Assembly: GCF_004363245.1 (NCBI RefSeq)
Contig: NZ_SNYV01000017.1
Span: 186,001-250,000 of the forward strand
DNA from: Sphingobacterium yanglingense
GTDB lineage: Bacteria > Bacteroidota > Bacteroidia > Sphingobacteriales > Sphingobacteriaceae
Direction: 5' to 3'
Length of the DNA: 64,000 nucleotides
Below the pieces are notes generated by a model that made no database searches, was not told where the DNA came from, and saw nothing but the letters and a program-made list of their open reading frames with translations. A program made the position numbers and the translations under genes. Positions 55,719 to 64,000 of the stretch are shown one piece after another; the first letter of the stretch is position 1, and the number at the start of each line of letters is the position of its first letter.

Positions 55719-56627
55719 TTAAGATCCTTTTATCTGTGTTGTATATGTACTTTCGAAAATCTTATCCGCATTATTGGTCTCGAATCCATCTCTGCGGTGT
55801 ACGGGACGAATTTCTCCTTTGGACAATCCCTTAAACTCAGGCAACACGCTACGCTCGGCAAACTCGACATAACTACCGGCTATCTCCAACGTTTTTGCAT
55901 CAGAGAACGTGGCTTTATACAAAGCAGACACCGTACTACTCTGTCTCAACAAACCATCATCGCTCGTCTTGATAACCCCTCCTGAATTATTTAACTTCAC
56001 ACCTATACTCGTCAGAAATGCGTTGAACTCTTCCAAGGTGTTATACCCGTCTTTAAGCTCATGAATACTGATGGTATAATGATTTAAATAATATCTGTTA
56101 TAAATTACCCAAGCTGCGTACTCACTCTCCGCTAGCAATAATTTATAGTCCTCTGAAGTCGGCAAATCCCATAAAGGTTTCTGAAGAAAATCCGCTACTT
56201 CTTGTCCATTCTCTAGGTTGATCGAATCGACGGGGTCTTCGACAATAGGTGAGGTATATTTTTGAATAACTTTCTGTACCTCGGGGCTCAGATCCTGAAC
56301 ACGCAACTCGGAAACGAATATTCGTGGATATCCTTCCTGGGGAGGGGCAAACCAATAAGCGTCCAACTTTTTACCCTCAAAATAGAAATAATCTCTTTTC
56401 TGATAGCCAAAAGCCAAAAAGATCTTTTCAAAAGATTTGATTCCCAAATGAGGTACACCTAATGTCCGAAAAGCAATATGGTCATTGACAATATCATCCT
56501 GAGAGCTAACAACTCCTTTTTCTAATAAGGCTTGGGTGATTTTATTGACATCTGAAACATTTTCTCTATAATGATCGAATAGATCATTCAACACAACATC
56601 TAGCGGTTTATTTTCATCAAAATGCAT
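55719..56627 (-). CDS. DUF1338 protein (2-oxoadipate dioxygenase/decarboxylase, HglS type)
   Basis: The 302-residue protein has the DUF1338 start (NDHIAFRTLGVPHLGIKSFE, possible metal ligand H50) and LNHYTISIHELKDGYNTLEE with a second His, followed by an Asp/Glu-rich C-terminus (SYVEFAERSVLPEFKGL). The Pseudomonas putida family member (HglS) turns 2-oxoadipate into D-2-hydroxyglutarate in lysine breakdown. It is transcribed together with the FAD/Fe-S oxidoreductase that could oxidise that product. No lysine-degradation genes are next to it. Confidence 0.8.
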   Translation of the reverse strand: MHFDENKPLDVVLNDLFDHYRENVSDVNKITQALLEKGVVSSQDDIVNDHIAFRTLGVPHLGIKSFEKIFLAFGYQKRDYFYFEGKKLDAYWFAPPQEGYPRIFVSELRVQDLSPEVQKVIQKYTSPIVEDPVDSINLENGQEVADFLQKPLWDLPTSEDYKLLLAESEYAAWVIYNRYYLNHYTISIHELKDGYNTLEEFNAFLTSIGVKLNNSGGVIKTSDDGLLRQSSTVSALYKATFSDAKTLEIAGSYVEFAERSVLPEFKGLSKGEIRPVHRRDGFETNNADKIFESTYTTQIKGS

Positions 56628-56772
56628 ATGATCAAAATTTAAAGTTTATACTACAGTAAATTTAGCAAATAGATTCTAATAAATCACGAGAACAAAAGAT
56701 TTATCGAACAAAAATCAGCAATATCAATATTTCTTAGAAAAAAATTCTAAAAAAACAACGTAAGGCAGAACA

Positions 56773-57567
56773 TTACAATTCTTCCTTCAAGAGTTCTTCT
56801 AATTCTTCCGGGCTCAGATTCATATTTACATTTCCGTCTTTAGCAAATGAAATCTCTCCGGTTTCTTCAGAAACAATCACAGCAATGGCCTCAGAAACCT
56901 CTGTAACGCCGATTGCTGCCCGATGCCTTAACCCAAACTGAGGGGGAAGATCCTCACTATCTGACAAAGGTAACACCGAACTGGCTGTCATAACACGAAA
57001 ATCAACAATAACTACAGCACCATCATGCAAGGGACTGTTCTTAAAGAAAATACTCTCCAGCAATCTTTTTGAAACCGGCGCATCGATGTACTCTCCGCTG
57101 GATTGATAATATTCTTCATCAAAATACTTCGAAAAGACCAGCAAGGCTCCTGTCCGTGAGCGGGACATACTTCTACAAGCATCAATGATAGGTTTTATTT
57201 TTTCAGAATGGTCCTGTTGTGCTGTTTTCTTGGCTCCTAGAAAAGTCCAAAAAAACTTCTTTCTACGCATGGATATATTTTTACCTACATGGAGTAAGAA
57301 ACGTCGTATCTCCTGCTGGAAAACAACAATCAGAGCTATGGAACCTACCGAAATAAATCCCCCAAATATCTCCGTCAAAAGACGCATTTCCAGCTGCTTG
57401 ACAACGAGGTATATTCCATAGAACAATCCCACCCCCAATAGGATATTGACAGCTATCGTACCCTTTATCAAGCTATAGACATAATAAACAATGACAGCTA
57501 CCAAAAAGATATCGATGATATCCAATAAGCGAAATCCTTCTAGGAGATTAAAACTTAGTCCTTCCAT
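56773..57567 (-). CDS. cdaA: Diadenylate cyclase CdaA (c-di-AMP synthase)
   Basis: The 264-residue inner-membrane protein has three hydrophobic segments at about 15-90 and a DAC domain with the DGA motif (SPLHDGAVVIVDF) and the RHR motif (GLRHRAAIGVTE). It makes the second messenger c-di-AMP from two ATP. No CdaR or GlmM gene is adjacent. Confidence 0.95.
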   Translation of the reverse strand: MEGLSFNLLEGFRLLDIIDIFLVAVIVYYVYSLIKGTIAVNILLGVGLFYGIYLVVKQLEMRLLTEIFGGFISVGSIALIVVFQQEIRRFLLHVGKNISMRRKKFFWTFLGAKKTAQQDHSEKIKPIIDACRSMSRSRTGALLVFSKYFDEEYYQSSGEYIDAPVSKRLLESIFFKNSPLHDGAVVIVDFRVMTASSVLPLSDSEDLPPQFGLRHRAAIGVTEVSEAIAVIVSEETGEISFAKDGNVNMNLSPEELEELLKEEL

Positions 57568-57754
57568 TTGTAATGCAATTTAAAAAATTTAACCTAAGAT
57601 TTCTTGCTATTCTATAGTTTTATAAAGATAATGCCTCGATTTCCATCGTCTGATCCTGATATCGTGTAAATATTAGGGAGTTTCTTAAAAAAGAACAATC
57701 TGTCAATAGTAAAGAAAGAATTTTCTTTTGCGCCTCTATGCCGGCGCAGGGCAT

Positions 57755-57778
57755 GTTACTTTTGACCGTAAAAGTAAC
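57755..57778. repeat. Palindrome GTTACTTTT-N6-AAAAGTAAC
   Basis: GTTACTTTT (57755-57763) and AAAAGTAAC (57770-57778) are perfect inverse copies. A weaker relative, TACTTTTG (57899-57906) with CAAAAAGTA (57911-57919), lies 120 bp away. Such palindromes resemble short dispersed REP-like elements. Confidence 0.5.
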
Positions 57779-57980
57779 CAAAACTCCTCGCTCGAACATT
57801 TTGGCTGTAAGGGTAGTGCTTCCTCCTGCTAATGCCAAAATCTTCACAGGCGAGATTTAGCTAAGATGTGCATTTTATGCCTATAGTATTGGAGCTATTA
57901 CTTTTGTAGACAAAAAGTATGAGCCTTATGGTGGCTAAAGCGACAAGAGATGTGTTTAGCATAAACCTTCCTTTTTTAAT

Positions 57981-57988
57981 TATCTTTG
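57981..57988 (+). promoter_or_regulatory. -7 promoter element of pdxJ
   Basis: TATCTTTG matches TAnnTTTG and ends 12 bases before the ATG at 58001. Confidence 0.5.
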
Positions 57989-58000
57989 TACTAAACATAC

Positions 58001-58729
58001 ATGGCAACCATGACAAAACTATCTGTAAATATCAATAAAATAGCGACCCTTCGTAATTCACGAGGCGGTAACACACCTAATGTACTTTCAGCGGCTTTAG
58101 CCTGTGAACGTTTTGGCGCCGAGGGGATCACTGTTCATCCACGTCCTGACGAAAGGCACATACGTTATCAAGATGTCTATGACCTAAAAGCTGAAATCCA
58201 AACCGAATTCAATATCGAAGGCAACTGTCAAGAACAAAAATTCATTGACTTGGTTTTAGCCAATAACCCAACACAAGTAACCTTGGTTCCCGACGCAACT
58301 GGACAATTGACCTCTAACCACGGGTGGGATACGATTACACACAAAAACTACCTCAAAGAGATGGTCGGCCTATTCCAGAATGAAGGAATACGGGTCTCTA
58401 TATTCGTAGACCCTGTTGTAGAAATGATAGAAGGAGCGGCAGAAACAGGAACTGACCGTGTAGAGTTGTACACGGAAGCGTACGCTGCGGAGTTTGGTTT
58501 TGACAAGGATAAAGCTATAACACCATATTACCAAGCGGCAGTAAAGGCACGCGAACTAGGCCTAGGTTTGAATGCGGGGCATGATCTGGATTTAAATAAC
58601 CTTGCTTATTTCAACCAACACATCCCTAACCTACTGGAAGTAAGCATAGGACATGCGTTAATCTCTGATGCTTTATATCTCGGTCTAGAAGAAACAATCA
58701 AACGTTATCTCGCGGCGTTGAAGGCGTAA
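58001..58729 (+). CDS. pdxJ: Pyridoxine 5'-phosphate synthase
   Basis: The 242-residue TIM-barrel enzyme condenses 3-amino-1-phosphohydroxyacetone with deoxyxylulose phosphate to make vitamin B6. Motifs: KLSVNINKIATLRNSRGG, EGITVHPRPDERHIRYQDV, GTDRVELYTEAYA, LGLGLNAGHDLDL and EVSIGHALISDAL. The start may be ATG 58001 or the second Met at 58010. It is a single-gene unit closed by a terminator. Confidence 0.95.
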   Translation: MATMTKLSVNINKIATLRNSRGGNTPNVLSAALACERFGAEGITVHPRPDERHIRYQDVYDLKAEIQTEFNIEGNCQEQKFIDLVLANNPTQVTLVPDATGQLTSNHGWDTITHKNYLKEMVGLFQNEGIRVSIFVDPVVEMIEGAAETGTDRVELYTEAYAAEFGFDKDKAITPYYQAAVKARELGLGLNAGHDLDLNNLAYFNQHIPNLLEVSIGHALISDALYLGLEETIKRYLAALKA

Positions 58730-58759
58730 TAAATAAAACCCTGCAAAAGCGTAAAAAAG

Positions 58760-58802
58760 AAAAGCCGTAAAGATATCTAACGAAATCTTTACGGCTTTTT
58801 TA
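58760..58802. terminator. Bidirectional terminator between pdxJ and lepB
   Basis: AAAAGCCGTAAAGAT (58760-58774) is followed by ATCTTTACGGCTTTT (from 58785), a perfect 15-bp stem with A and T runs on both sides. Confidence 0.9.
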
Positions 58803-58818
58803 TCTAACTCTTCTTTAA

Positions 58819-60240
58819 CTATTTTATTCCTCTAAAGATTCTGTTCCAACGGATTTTACTGAAGAACGTTCCATCTTTATCCCAGCTTAACCAGGTGAAC
58901 AAAGCTTTACCAACGACGTGATCTTCTGGCACAAATCCAAAGTCACGAGAATCGAGCGAATTATCCCGGTTATCTCCCATCATCCAATAATAGTCCATTT
59001 TGATTGTATATGTATCTGATTTTACACCATTGAGATATATACCGTCAGCCTGTTTTTCAAGTTTATTACCTTCGTATACCGTGATTAAGCGTTGATATAT
59101 AGGATAAGTTAAGTCGTTCAACTGAACTACATCTCCTTTCTTAGGTACCGTAAGCGGTCCAAAGTTGTGAAAATTCCAATTATACTGTGCGTCCTTCGGA
59201 AATGCAGCGCTATCATTATTATAAGGTACAACCTCAGTCACTGTAGACCAACCTTTCACTTCTTCAATCTCTTCCTTCGTGACATGTAGCAAATAAGCAA
59301 CAATACGCCCATTTTCATCTGGCAGTTCCATATATTCAAAACGTTTGTCCACTAGAATATCTGGATTCAGACCGCGCTCATCTGTATACACAATATACGC
59401 TGACTGTACATCCGCAGATCCAAAGCCAGGTTTACCATTCACCATCAGATTGCCCCCTTTCATTTCGACTACATCACCAGACACACCAACGGCACGCTTG
59501 ATATAATTCTCACGCTTATCTACGGGACGGTTGAAAGGAGCATCTGCTTCCATAGGGAAGTTAAATACCACCACATCATTGCGTTCTATTTTTTCAAATC
59601 CAGGCAATCTTTTATACGGTATCTTAATCAATTCAGAATAAGCCTTTCCTCCCGTAACTGGCATGGTATGGTGTGCAAACGGGAATGCCAATGGTGTATT
59701 GGGAATACGTGGTCCGTAATTCAACTTACTCACAAAAAGGAAATCACCAACCAACAGGCTGCGCTCCATAGATCCTGTTGGGATCATATAAGCCTCAATC
59801 AAAAAACCTCTAATCAACGACGCTGCTACAGTAGCAAATATAATAGCATCGGCCCATTCCCTCGCCACAGTCTTTTTGTACGGATACTTTTTCTTAAACT
59901 CCTCCGTGTTAGATTGCCCTAAATACTTTACTGTGGTATCTCTTCCCCACATCGGAAGAACGATAAACGGAACCAGAACCGCAGCTGCATTTTCCCAAAA
60001 ACGGCGCTTACCAAAGGACTTGATCAGGTCAAGGTAAAAACCATAAAATATAAATATATTTACAATAGGTATAAAAAGCCAAACAATCCACCATGTGGGT
60101 CTGCCTACCAATTGTGCCATCACATACTCTCTGTAGAATGGGACTATCGCTTCCCATCCTTGCTTCCCTGCTTTTTTAAACAATAGCCATAATCCGTAAA
60201 GCGAAATGACTGTTAGTAATCCAAAAATGATATACCACAT
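58819..60240 (-). CDS. lepB: Signal peptidase I with extra N-terminal membrane domain
   Basis: The 473-residue enzyme removes signal peptides of exported proteins. The catalytic Ser157 is in YMIPTGSMERSLLVGDFLFV and the catalytic Lys248 in NYIKRAVGVSGD; YYWMMGDNRDNSLDSRDFG follows near the end. Residues 1-100 form two or three membrane segments (LLFKKAGKQGWEAIVPFYRE, WWIVWLFIPIVNIFIFYGFY) of a DUF5684-like domain seen fused to other Bacteroidota LepB. It is last in the parA-parB-DUF5683-dapB-lepB gene order. Confidence 0.93.
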   Translation of the reverse strand: MWYIIFGLLTVISLYGLWLLFKKAGKQGWEAIVPFYREYVMAQLVGRPTWWIVWLFIPIVNIFIFYGFYLDLIKSFGKRRFWENAAAVLVPFIVLPMWGRDTTVKYLGQSNTEEFKKKYPYKKTVAREWADAIIFATVAASLIRGFLIEAYMIPTGSMERSLLVGDFLFVSKLNYGPRIPNTPLAFPFAHHTMPVTGGKAYSELIKIPYKRLPGFEKIERNDVVVFNFPMEADAPFNRPVDKRENYIKRAVGVSGDVVEMKGGNLMVNGKPGFGSADVQSAYIVYTDERGLNPDILVDKRFEYMELPDENGRIVAYLLHVTKEEIEEVKGWSTVTEVVPYNNDSAAFPKDAQYNWNFHNFGPLTVPKKGDVVQLNDLTYPIYQRLITVYEGNKLEKQADGIYLNGVKSDTYTIKMDYYWMMGDNRDNSLDSRDFGFVPEDHVVGKALFTWLSWDKDGTFFSKIRWNRIFRGIK

Positions 60241-60351
60241 AATAGTAAAAAATTAAAAGTCAGAAATTAAAAACCCGACCGAAAGCCAAAAGTTATTATC
60301 ATGACTTTATTATATGTCGACCGATCAATTTATATGTTACAGTAATAATCG

Positions 60352-61095
60352 TTATTTATTAAAATCAAAGATCTCTGTGACTTGAAAAAAGCCTTTGCGG
60401 CCCTTAAGCCATTCGGCAGCCACGACAGCCCCTAACGCAAAACCATCTCTGTTATGCGCGGTATGTTTGAATTCAATCTGATCTACTTCAGAGCTATACA
60501 ATACAGTGTGTGTCCCAGGAACCTCTTCTATTCTAAGACTCTCGATTAATAATTCGTCAGGCTTATTGATGAGACCGGTATCCTCCCCCACCACTTCATT
60601 TACCCAGGAAGACTTAGAAGAACTATTTTCGATAATCCCCTCTGCAATGGTAATAGCTGTACCGCTAGGTGCATCCAATTTGTGTATGTGATGGATCTCT
60701 TCAACCTGCACATCATACTGCTTATACGGATCAACTGCTTGAGCTAAAAGCCTATTGACATGAAAAAAGATATTCACCCCTATACTGAAATTAGAGCCGT
60801 ACAACAGGGATTGTCCTGCTTCCAGACAGGTGTCCCGCACTTCCTGCATATGTTCATACCAGCCCGTAGTTCCCACTACCAGCGGCAAGTTAGATTCAAA
60901 GCAAAGGCTGATATTAGACAAGGCTGCCTCAGGTGTACTGAAATCAATTGCGACATCGGCACCCTCTAGATCCTCTGCCGTAATACTGTCTCTATTATGA
61001 GCATCGACAATAAGAATAATCTCATGTCCTCTCTTGAGCGCAAACTTCTCAATAAGCTGCCCCATTTTGCCATATCCGAGTAAAACAATCTTCAT
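60352..61095 (-). CDS. dapB: 4-hydroxy-tetrahydrodipicolinate reductase
   Basis: The 247-residue enzyme acts in lysine and diaminopimelate synthesis. The N-terminal dinucleotide motif (VLLGYGKMGQLIEKFA), VGTTGWYEHM, YGSNFSIGVNIFFHV and the catalytic EEIHHIHKLDAPSGTAI are all present. It lies 36 bp after the DUF5683 gene and 112 bp before lepB. Confidence 0.95.
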   Translation of the reverse strand: MKIVLLGYGKMGQLIEKFALKRGHEIILIVDAHNRDSITAEDLEGADVAIDFSTPEAALSNISLCFESNLPLVVGTTGWYEHMQEVRDTCLEAGQSLLYGSNFSIGVNIFFHVNRLLAQAVDPYKQYDVQVEEIHHIHKLDAPSGTAITIAEGIIENSSSKSSWVNEVVGEDTGLINKPDELLIESLRIEEVPGTHTVLYSSEVDQIEFKHTAHNRDGFALGAVVAAEWLKGRKGFFQVTEIFDFNK

Positions 61096-61130
61096 ATCTT
61101 ATGGTTTAATAATTGCCAAATTAGCATTAA

Positions 61131-61859
61131 TTATTTAATAGTAAGGGTCAACTTCACCCCTGGTGTAAAATAATTTGTAAGATTAGGTTGATAGGCCATT
61201 GTCGGCACTGTAGGCATCAAGGTTGGTGTTATCTTAAGGCCCAAGTCATCTCCGATATTGTAACGATTACGCAACATCGAATCACTATATGCTTCCACGA
61301 CATTACCGACCCACCAAACGGCTGTGACCAAAATAGTCATATCGCGGTTCCGTCTAAAATTATCCTTTTGCCGGATTATTCCTTCTGTACTTAAGGTTAA
61401 TAGATCGGGATTATCTTTCCCACCAGAATGGTCTATACGATATGCTGCCTCCTTGGCAAACATCTTATAATAGTAATTCCAATAATCGAATACAAAATAA
61501 GCTGTGATGAATCCTCCATAAATAATCGGTAGCTTTACCCAGACCCAACGGCCACCATTGGTTATTTGCCCCCAGCCTGGTGCTATCGCCGAGCGTCTCC
61601 ATGCGACACGCGAAATATGCTCGATGGCTAGACGCGTAGAATCTTTAAGTATGTCTTTATAATAGTACTTAGCCCGTTCCTTTTCCGCTTTTTCTCTTTC
61701 TTTACGTTCCTTCCTTGTTTCCTTTTTCACCGAGTCCTGAGCTGCAACAGCATCTAGACTCACTTTTGTTGAATCTCTGAGCTGCTGTAAGGAATCTATC
61801 TGAGCATAGCTCCCTTGTATTGACAACAAAAAAAATATAACGACTAAGATTTTAGGCAT
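61131..61859 (-). CDS. DUF5683-domain membrane protein
   Basis: I start at ATG 61859, which overlaps the parB stop (TAATG); 242 residues. It has a signal peptide (ILVVIFFLLSIQGSYAQ), a charged coiled-coil linker (KKETRKERKEREKAEKERAK) and the DUF5683 core (SAIAPGWGQITNGGRWVWVK, YGGFITAYFVFDYWNYYYK, TAVWWVGNVVEAYSDSM). Function unknown; it sits with parAB and dapB here. Confidence 0.88.
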   Translation of the reverse strand: MPKILVVIFFLLSIQGSYAQIDSLQQLRDSTKVSLDAVAAQDSVKKETRKERKEREKAEKERAKYYYKDILKDSTRLAIEHISRVAWRRSAIAPGWGQITNGGRWVWVKLPIIYGGFITAYFVFDYWNYYYKMFAKEAAYRIDHSGGKDNPDLLTLSTEGIIRQKDNFRRNRDMTILVTAVWWVGNVVEAYSDSMLRNRYNIGDDLGLKITPTLMPTVPTMAYQPNLTNYFTPGVKLTLTIK

Positions 61860-62773
61860 TACCAATCAAGTAATTCTAATATACGACTTAAATCATCCTC
61901 GGAGTCAAATGGAATCTCAATTGCCCCCTTGCCACGACTATTTTTTAAGTTGAGGCGCACTCGGGTAGAAAACCGTGATGCCAGGTCATCTTCTATTTTT
62001 TGGTACTGGAAATCCAGTTGCTTACCCACATCCTGATTCTTTTTGGGCTTCAATTGCTCCTGGATATTGCGCACAAGAATCTCAGCCATACGCACTGAAA
62101 GTCCTTTATCTATAATCTCCTGGAAAACATACAATTGCTTATCTACTTCACCCACGTTAATGAGCGCACGTGCATGGCCCATAGAAATCTGTCCGTCCCG
62201 GATACCAGCTTGAATTACTGGTGGTAATTTCAACAAACGAAGATAGTTAGTTACGGTAGAACGATTTTTAGAGACCCGGTCACCAAGTTCTTCCTGTTTC
62301 AAATTACACTCTTCAATCATACGTTGAAAACTCAATGCCACTTCAATCGCATTAAGATTCTCCCGCTGTATATTTTCGATCAGCGCCATTTCCAACATCT
62401 GTTGGTCATTGGCCGTACGAACATATGCAGGTATATCTACAATACCTGCTAATTTTGAGGCACGTAAACGACGCTCACCACTAATTAATTGATATTGATT
62501 TTTACTGACCTGACGTACAGTAATAGGCTGTATTAACCCCTGTAATTTAATCGAGTCCGAAAGCTCTTGCAACGCCTCCTCATCAAAATCTGTACGTGGC
62601 TGAAACGGATTGACAGCGATATGTTCAACTTTAATAAAGTTGATACTTCCCGCTGCTGCTCCTCCTAAATCGGCAGTCTCTTTTTGTGACGATGCCGACG
62701 AAACACTCATTTCATCCTGCAACAAAGCACCTAATCCCTTGCCTAGCCCTGTTTTACGTTGTAATGCTGCCAT
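61859..62773 (-). CDS. parB: Chromosome-partitioning protein ParB
   Basis: The 304-residue protein has the ParB-CTPase N-terminal domain (VNPFQPRTDFDEEALQELSD, LISGERRLRASKLAG, ALIENIQRENLNAIEVALSF), an HTH for parS (GDRVSKNRSTVTNYLRLLKL) and a C-terminal dimer domain. It loads on parS and positions the origin with ParA. No parS site is recognisable in this window. Confidence 0.96.
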   Translation of the reverse strand: MAALQRKTGLGKGLGALLQDEMSVSSASSQKETADLGGAAAGSINFIKVEHIAVNPFQPRTDFDEEALQELSDSIKLQGLIQPITVRQVSKNQYQLISGERRLRASKLAGIVDIPAYVRTANDQQMLEMALIENIQRENLNAIEVALSFQRMIEECNLKQEELGDRVSKNRSTVTNYLRLLKLPPVIQAGIRDGQISMGHARALINVGEVDKQLYVFQEIIDKGLSVRMAEILVRNIQEQLKPKKNQDVGKQLDFQYQKIEDDLASRFSTRVRLNLKNSRGKGAIEIPFDSEDDLSRILELLDW

Positions 62774-62776
62774 TTC

Positions 62777-63574
62777 TTATACGATCGCTTTTTCTTTATT
62801 CTGTTCTACTAAACCATTTTTCTGTAATATCTCACGAGCCAGATTCAAATAGTTCACAGCTCCCTTACAGGATGCATCGTGCATAATTACAGAAATACCA
62901 AAACTAGGAGCCTCACTCAAACGGGTATTCCGCTGAATGATAGTCTCAAAGACAAGCTCTGTAAAGTGTGTACGCACCTCTTCTACCACTTGATTAGATA
63001 GGCGTAAACGTACATCATACATCGTGAGAAGAATTCCCTCGATTTCTAAATTGGTATTTAGTCTATTTTGAACAATTTTTATAGTATTCAATAATTTACC
63101 GAGTCCTTCCAGAGCGAAATACTCACACTGTACAGGAATGATTACAGAATCAGAACCCGTAAGTGCATTAATCGTAATTAATCCCAGCGAAGGAGAACAG
63201 TCAATGATGATAAAATCATAGTCATCTTTGATTTCATCCAACATTTTTTTCATTTTGTATTCGCGTTCATTGAGATTTATCATCTCAATCTCTGCTCCTA
63301 CCAAATCAATATGTGCCGGCAAAAGATCTAAAAAAGGAGTTTCCGTCGCTTGGATTGCCTCCCGAGGAGGTAAATCATTGACTAAGCACTCGTAAACGCT
63401 AGCCTTGATATTACGCGGATCGAAACCAATTCCAGACGTAGAGTTTGCTTGTGGATCAGCATCCACTAGAAGCGTCTTATACTCCAAAACAGCCAAACTA
63501 GCCGCTAGATTTATCGAAGTAGTTGTTTTTCCTACGCCACCTTTTTGATTTGCAATTGCAATTATTTTTCCCAT
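62777..63574 (-). CDS. parA: Chromosome-partitioning ATPase ParA (Soj)
   Basis: The 265-residue Walker-type ATPase starts GKIIAIANQKGGVGKTTTSI with the deviant Walker A Lys pair, then LLVDADPQANSTSGIG and FIIIDCSPSLGLITINAL (Walker B). parB follows 3 bp later, so the two form one operon. Confidence 0.96.
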   Translation of the reverse strand: MGKIIAIANQKGGVGKTTTSINLAASLAVLEYKTLLVDADPQANSTSGIGFDPRNIKASVYECLVNDLPPREAIQATETPFLDLLPAHIDLVGAEIEMINLNEREYKMKKMLDEIKDDYDFIIIDCSPSLGLITINALTGSDSVIIPVQCEYFALEGLGKLLNTIKIVQNRLNTNLEIEGILLTMYDVRLRLSNQVVEEVRTHFTELVFETIIQRNTRLSEAPSFGISVIMHDASCKGAVNYLNLAREILQKNGLVEQNKEKAIV

Positions 63575-63781
63575 GAGATACCGAACCTTTTACAATTTTT
63601 GTTTACAAGTAGTGTCCTCCATCCAAAAATACATTTCCATTGCTAAGGAAATGCTTAAATGATGTTAAAATTACTAAATTTGAGAACTTCCTGATACTAT
63701 TACTCAGGATGCTAAGATACAAAAAATTGGTTTACGATTTGACAAACTCGTTCATTGATTATTATAAGTAGCAACATTACA

Positions 63782-64000
63782 ATGAATTTAATTATATCAG
63801 GGACAAATCGACTGGGTAGTAACTCATTAAAAGTCGCAGAATATTATAAAAAAGAATTGAACAAGAAAGGTGAAGACTGGCGAGTACTATCACTAACTGA
63901 TCTACCGCACGACATCTTATTCACAGACCTGTATGGCAAGCGATCTACAGCATTTGCACCTATTCAGGAATTGGTCGCTAAGGCCCAGAAATTTGTATTT
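63782..64000 (+). CDS. NADPH-dependent FMN reductase (partial, 3' end beyond window)
   Basis: From ATG 63782 the frame is open to the window edge (73 codons). The start MNLIISGTNRLGSNSLKVAE is the flavodoxin-like FMN phosphate loop (GTNRxGSNS) of NADPH-dependent FMN reductases. The rest is cut off. It is divergent from parA. Confidence 0.75.
   Translation, partial: MNLIISGTNRLGSNSLKVAEYYKKELNKKGEDWRVLSLTDLPHDILFTDLYGKRSTAFAPIQELVAKAQKFVF

Larger units (their letters stand above)
57568..58000. other. Gene-free stretch with REP-like hairpins
   Basis: Between cdaA and pdxJ there is no convincing gene. A 75-codon minus-strand frame at 57620-57847 has no domain and overlaps the palindromes. The stretch holds the two hairpins listed separately and the pdxJ promoter. 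Confidence 0.5.

Noticed and set aside
57620..57847. Minus-strand 75-codon frame after cdaA
   Set aside because: It overlaps the GTTACTTTT palindrome, has no similarity I recognise and no good start context.
63575..63781. parS or replication origin near parA
   Set aside because: No 16-bp palindrome resembling TGTTTCACGTGAAACA and no DnaA-box cluster is visible here or elsewhere in the window.

Overview
This AT-rich window reads as chromosomal DNA of a Bacteroidota, most likely a Sphingobacterium-like member of the Sphingobacteriaceae. The support is four SusC/SusD loci, two ECF-sigma/FecR cassettes, repeated TAnnTTTG -7 promoter elements, A-rich instead of Shine-Dalgarno upstream regions, and housekeeping genes of the type found in that group (DUF5683 beside parAB, a signal peptidase I with an extra N-terminal membrane domain, DUF2911, CdaA). 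The genus is an inference; no rRNA gene is present. I found no insertion sequence, tRNA, rRNA or CRISPR array.

Layout. 1-1.7 kb: an XRE regulator, then an accessory stretch holding a 10/11-bp periodic array and a broken coiled-coil gene built of 21-bp (heptad) repeats. 1.7-8.6 kb (minus): ECF sigma, FecR, STN-containing SusC and SusD. 8.8-20 kb (minus): two paralogous SusC/SusD loci without sigma/FecR, one of them with a SusE-like lipoprotein. 20.5-24.6 kb (plus): trmD, then a trp operon (trpE, a small chorismate-mutase-like gene, trpG, trpC) behind a leader peptide with three consecutive Trp codons and a terminator hairpin. 24.7-28.8 kb: dusB, a flippase, acylphosphatase and an amidohydrolase. 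28.9-31.6 kb: a TPP riboswitch followed by a TonB-dependent receptor. 31.8-43.1 kb (plus): a second sigma/FecR/SusC/SusD operon that continues into a DUF4843 lipoprotein, a PKD-like lipoprotein and two TlpA-type thioredoxins, and ends at a clear terminator.

43.1-58.7 kb is mainly metabolic and housekeeping: dtd, a MazG-like pyrophosphohydrolase, an EEP-family hydrolase, gamma-glutamyltransferase, rmuC, an arginase-fold protein lacking usual metal ligands, an NAD-dependent epimerase, a SerB/SerA-remnant/ACT fusion, DUF2911, an FAD/Fe-S oxidoreductase next to a DUF1338 protein (possible 2-oxoadipate to 2-oxoglutarate route), cdaA and pdxJ. 58.8-63.6 kb (minus) is a parA-parB-DUF5683-dapB-lepB gene cluster. 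The window ends inside an NADPH-dependent FMN reductase gene.

How the genes work together: the two sigma/FecR cassettes each drive an STN-bearing SusC, so uptake of a substrate should induce its own transporter. The two STN-less SusC loci must be controlled differently. The thiamin receptor is controlled by TPP in cis, and the trp operon by ribosome-mediated attenuation. The most interesting signals are the trp leader with its degenerate chorismate-mutase-like partner, the two helically phased repeat arrays near the left end, and several fused or degenerate enzymes.
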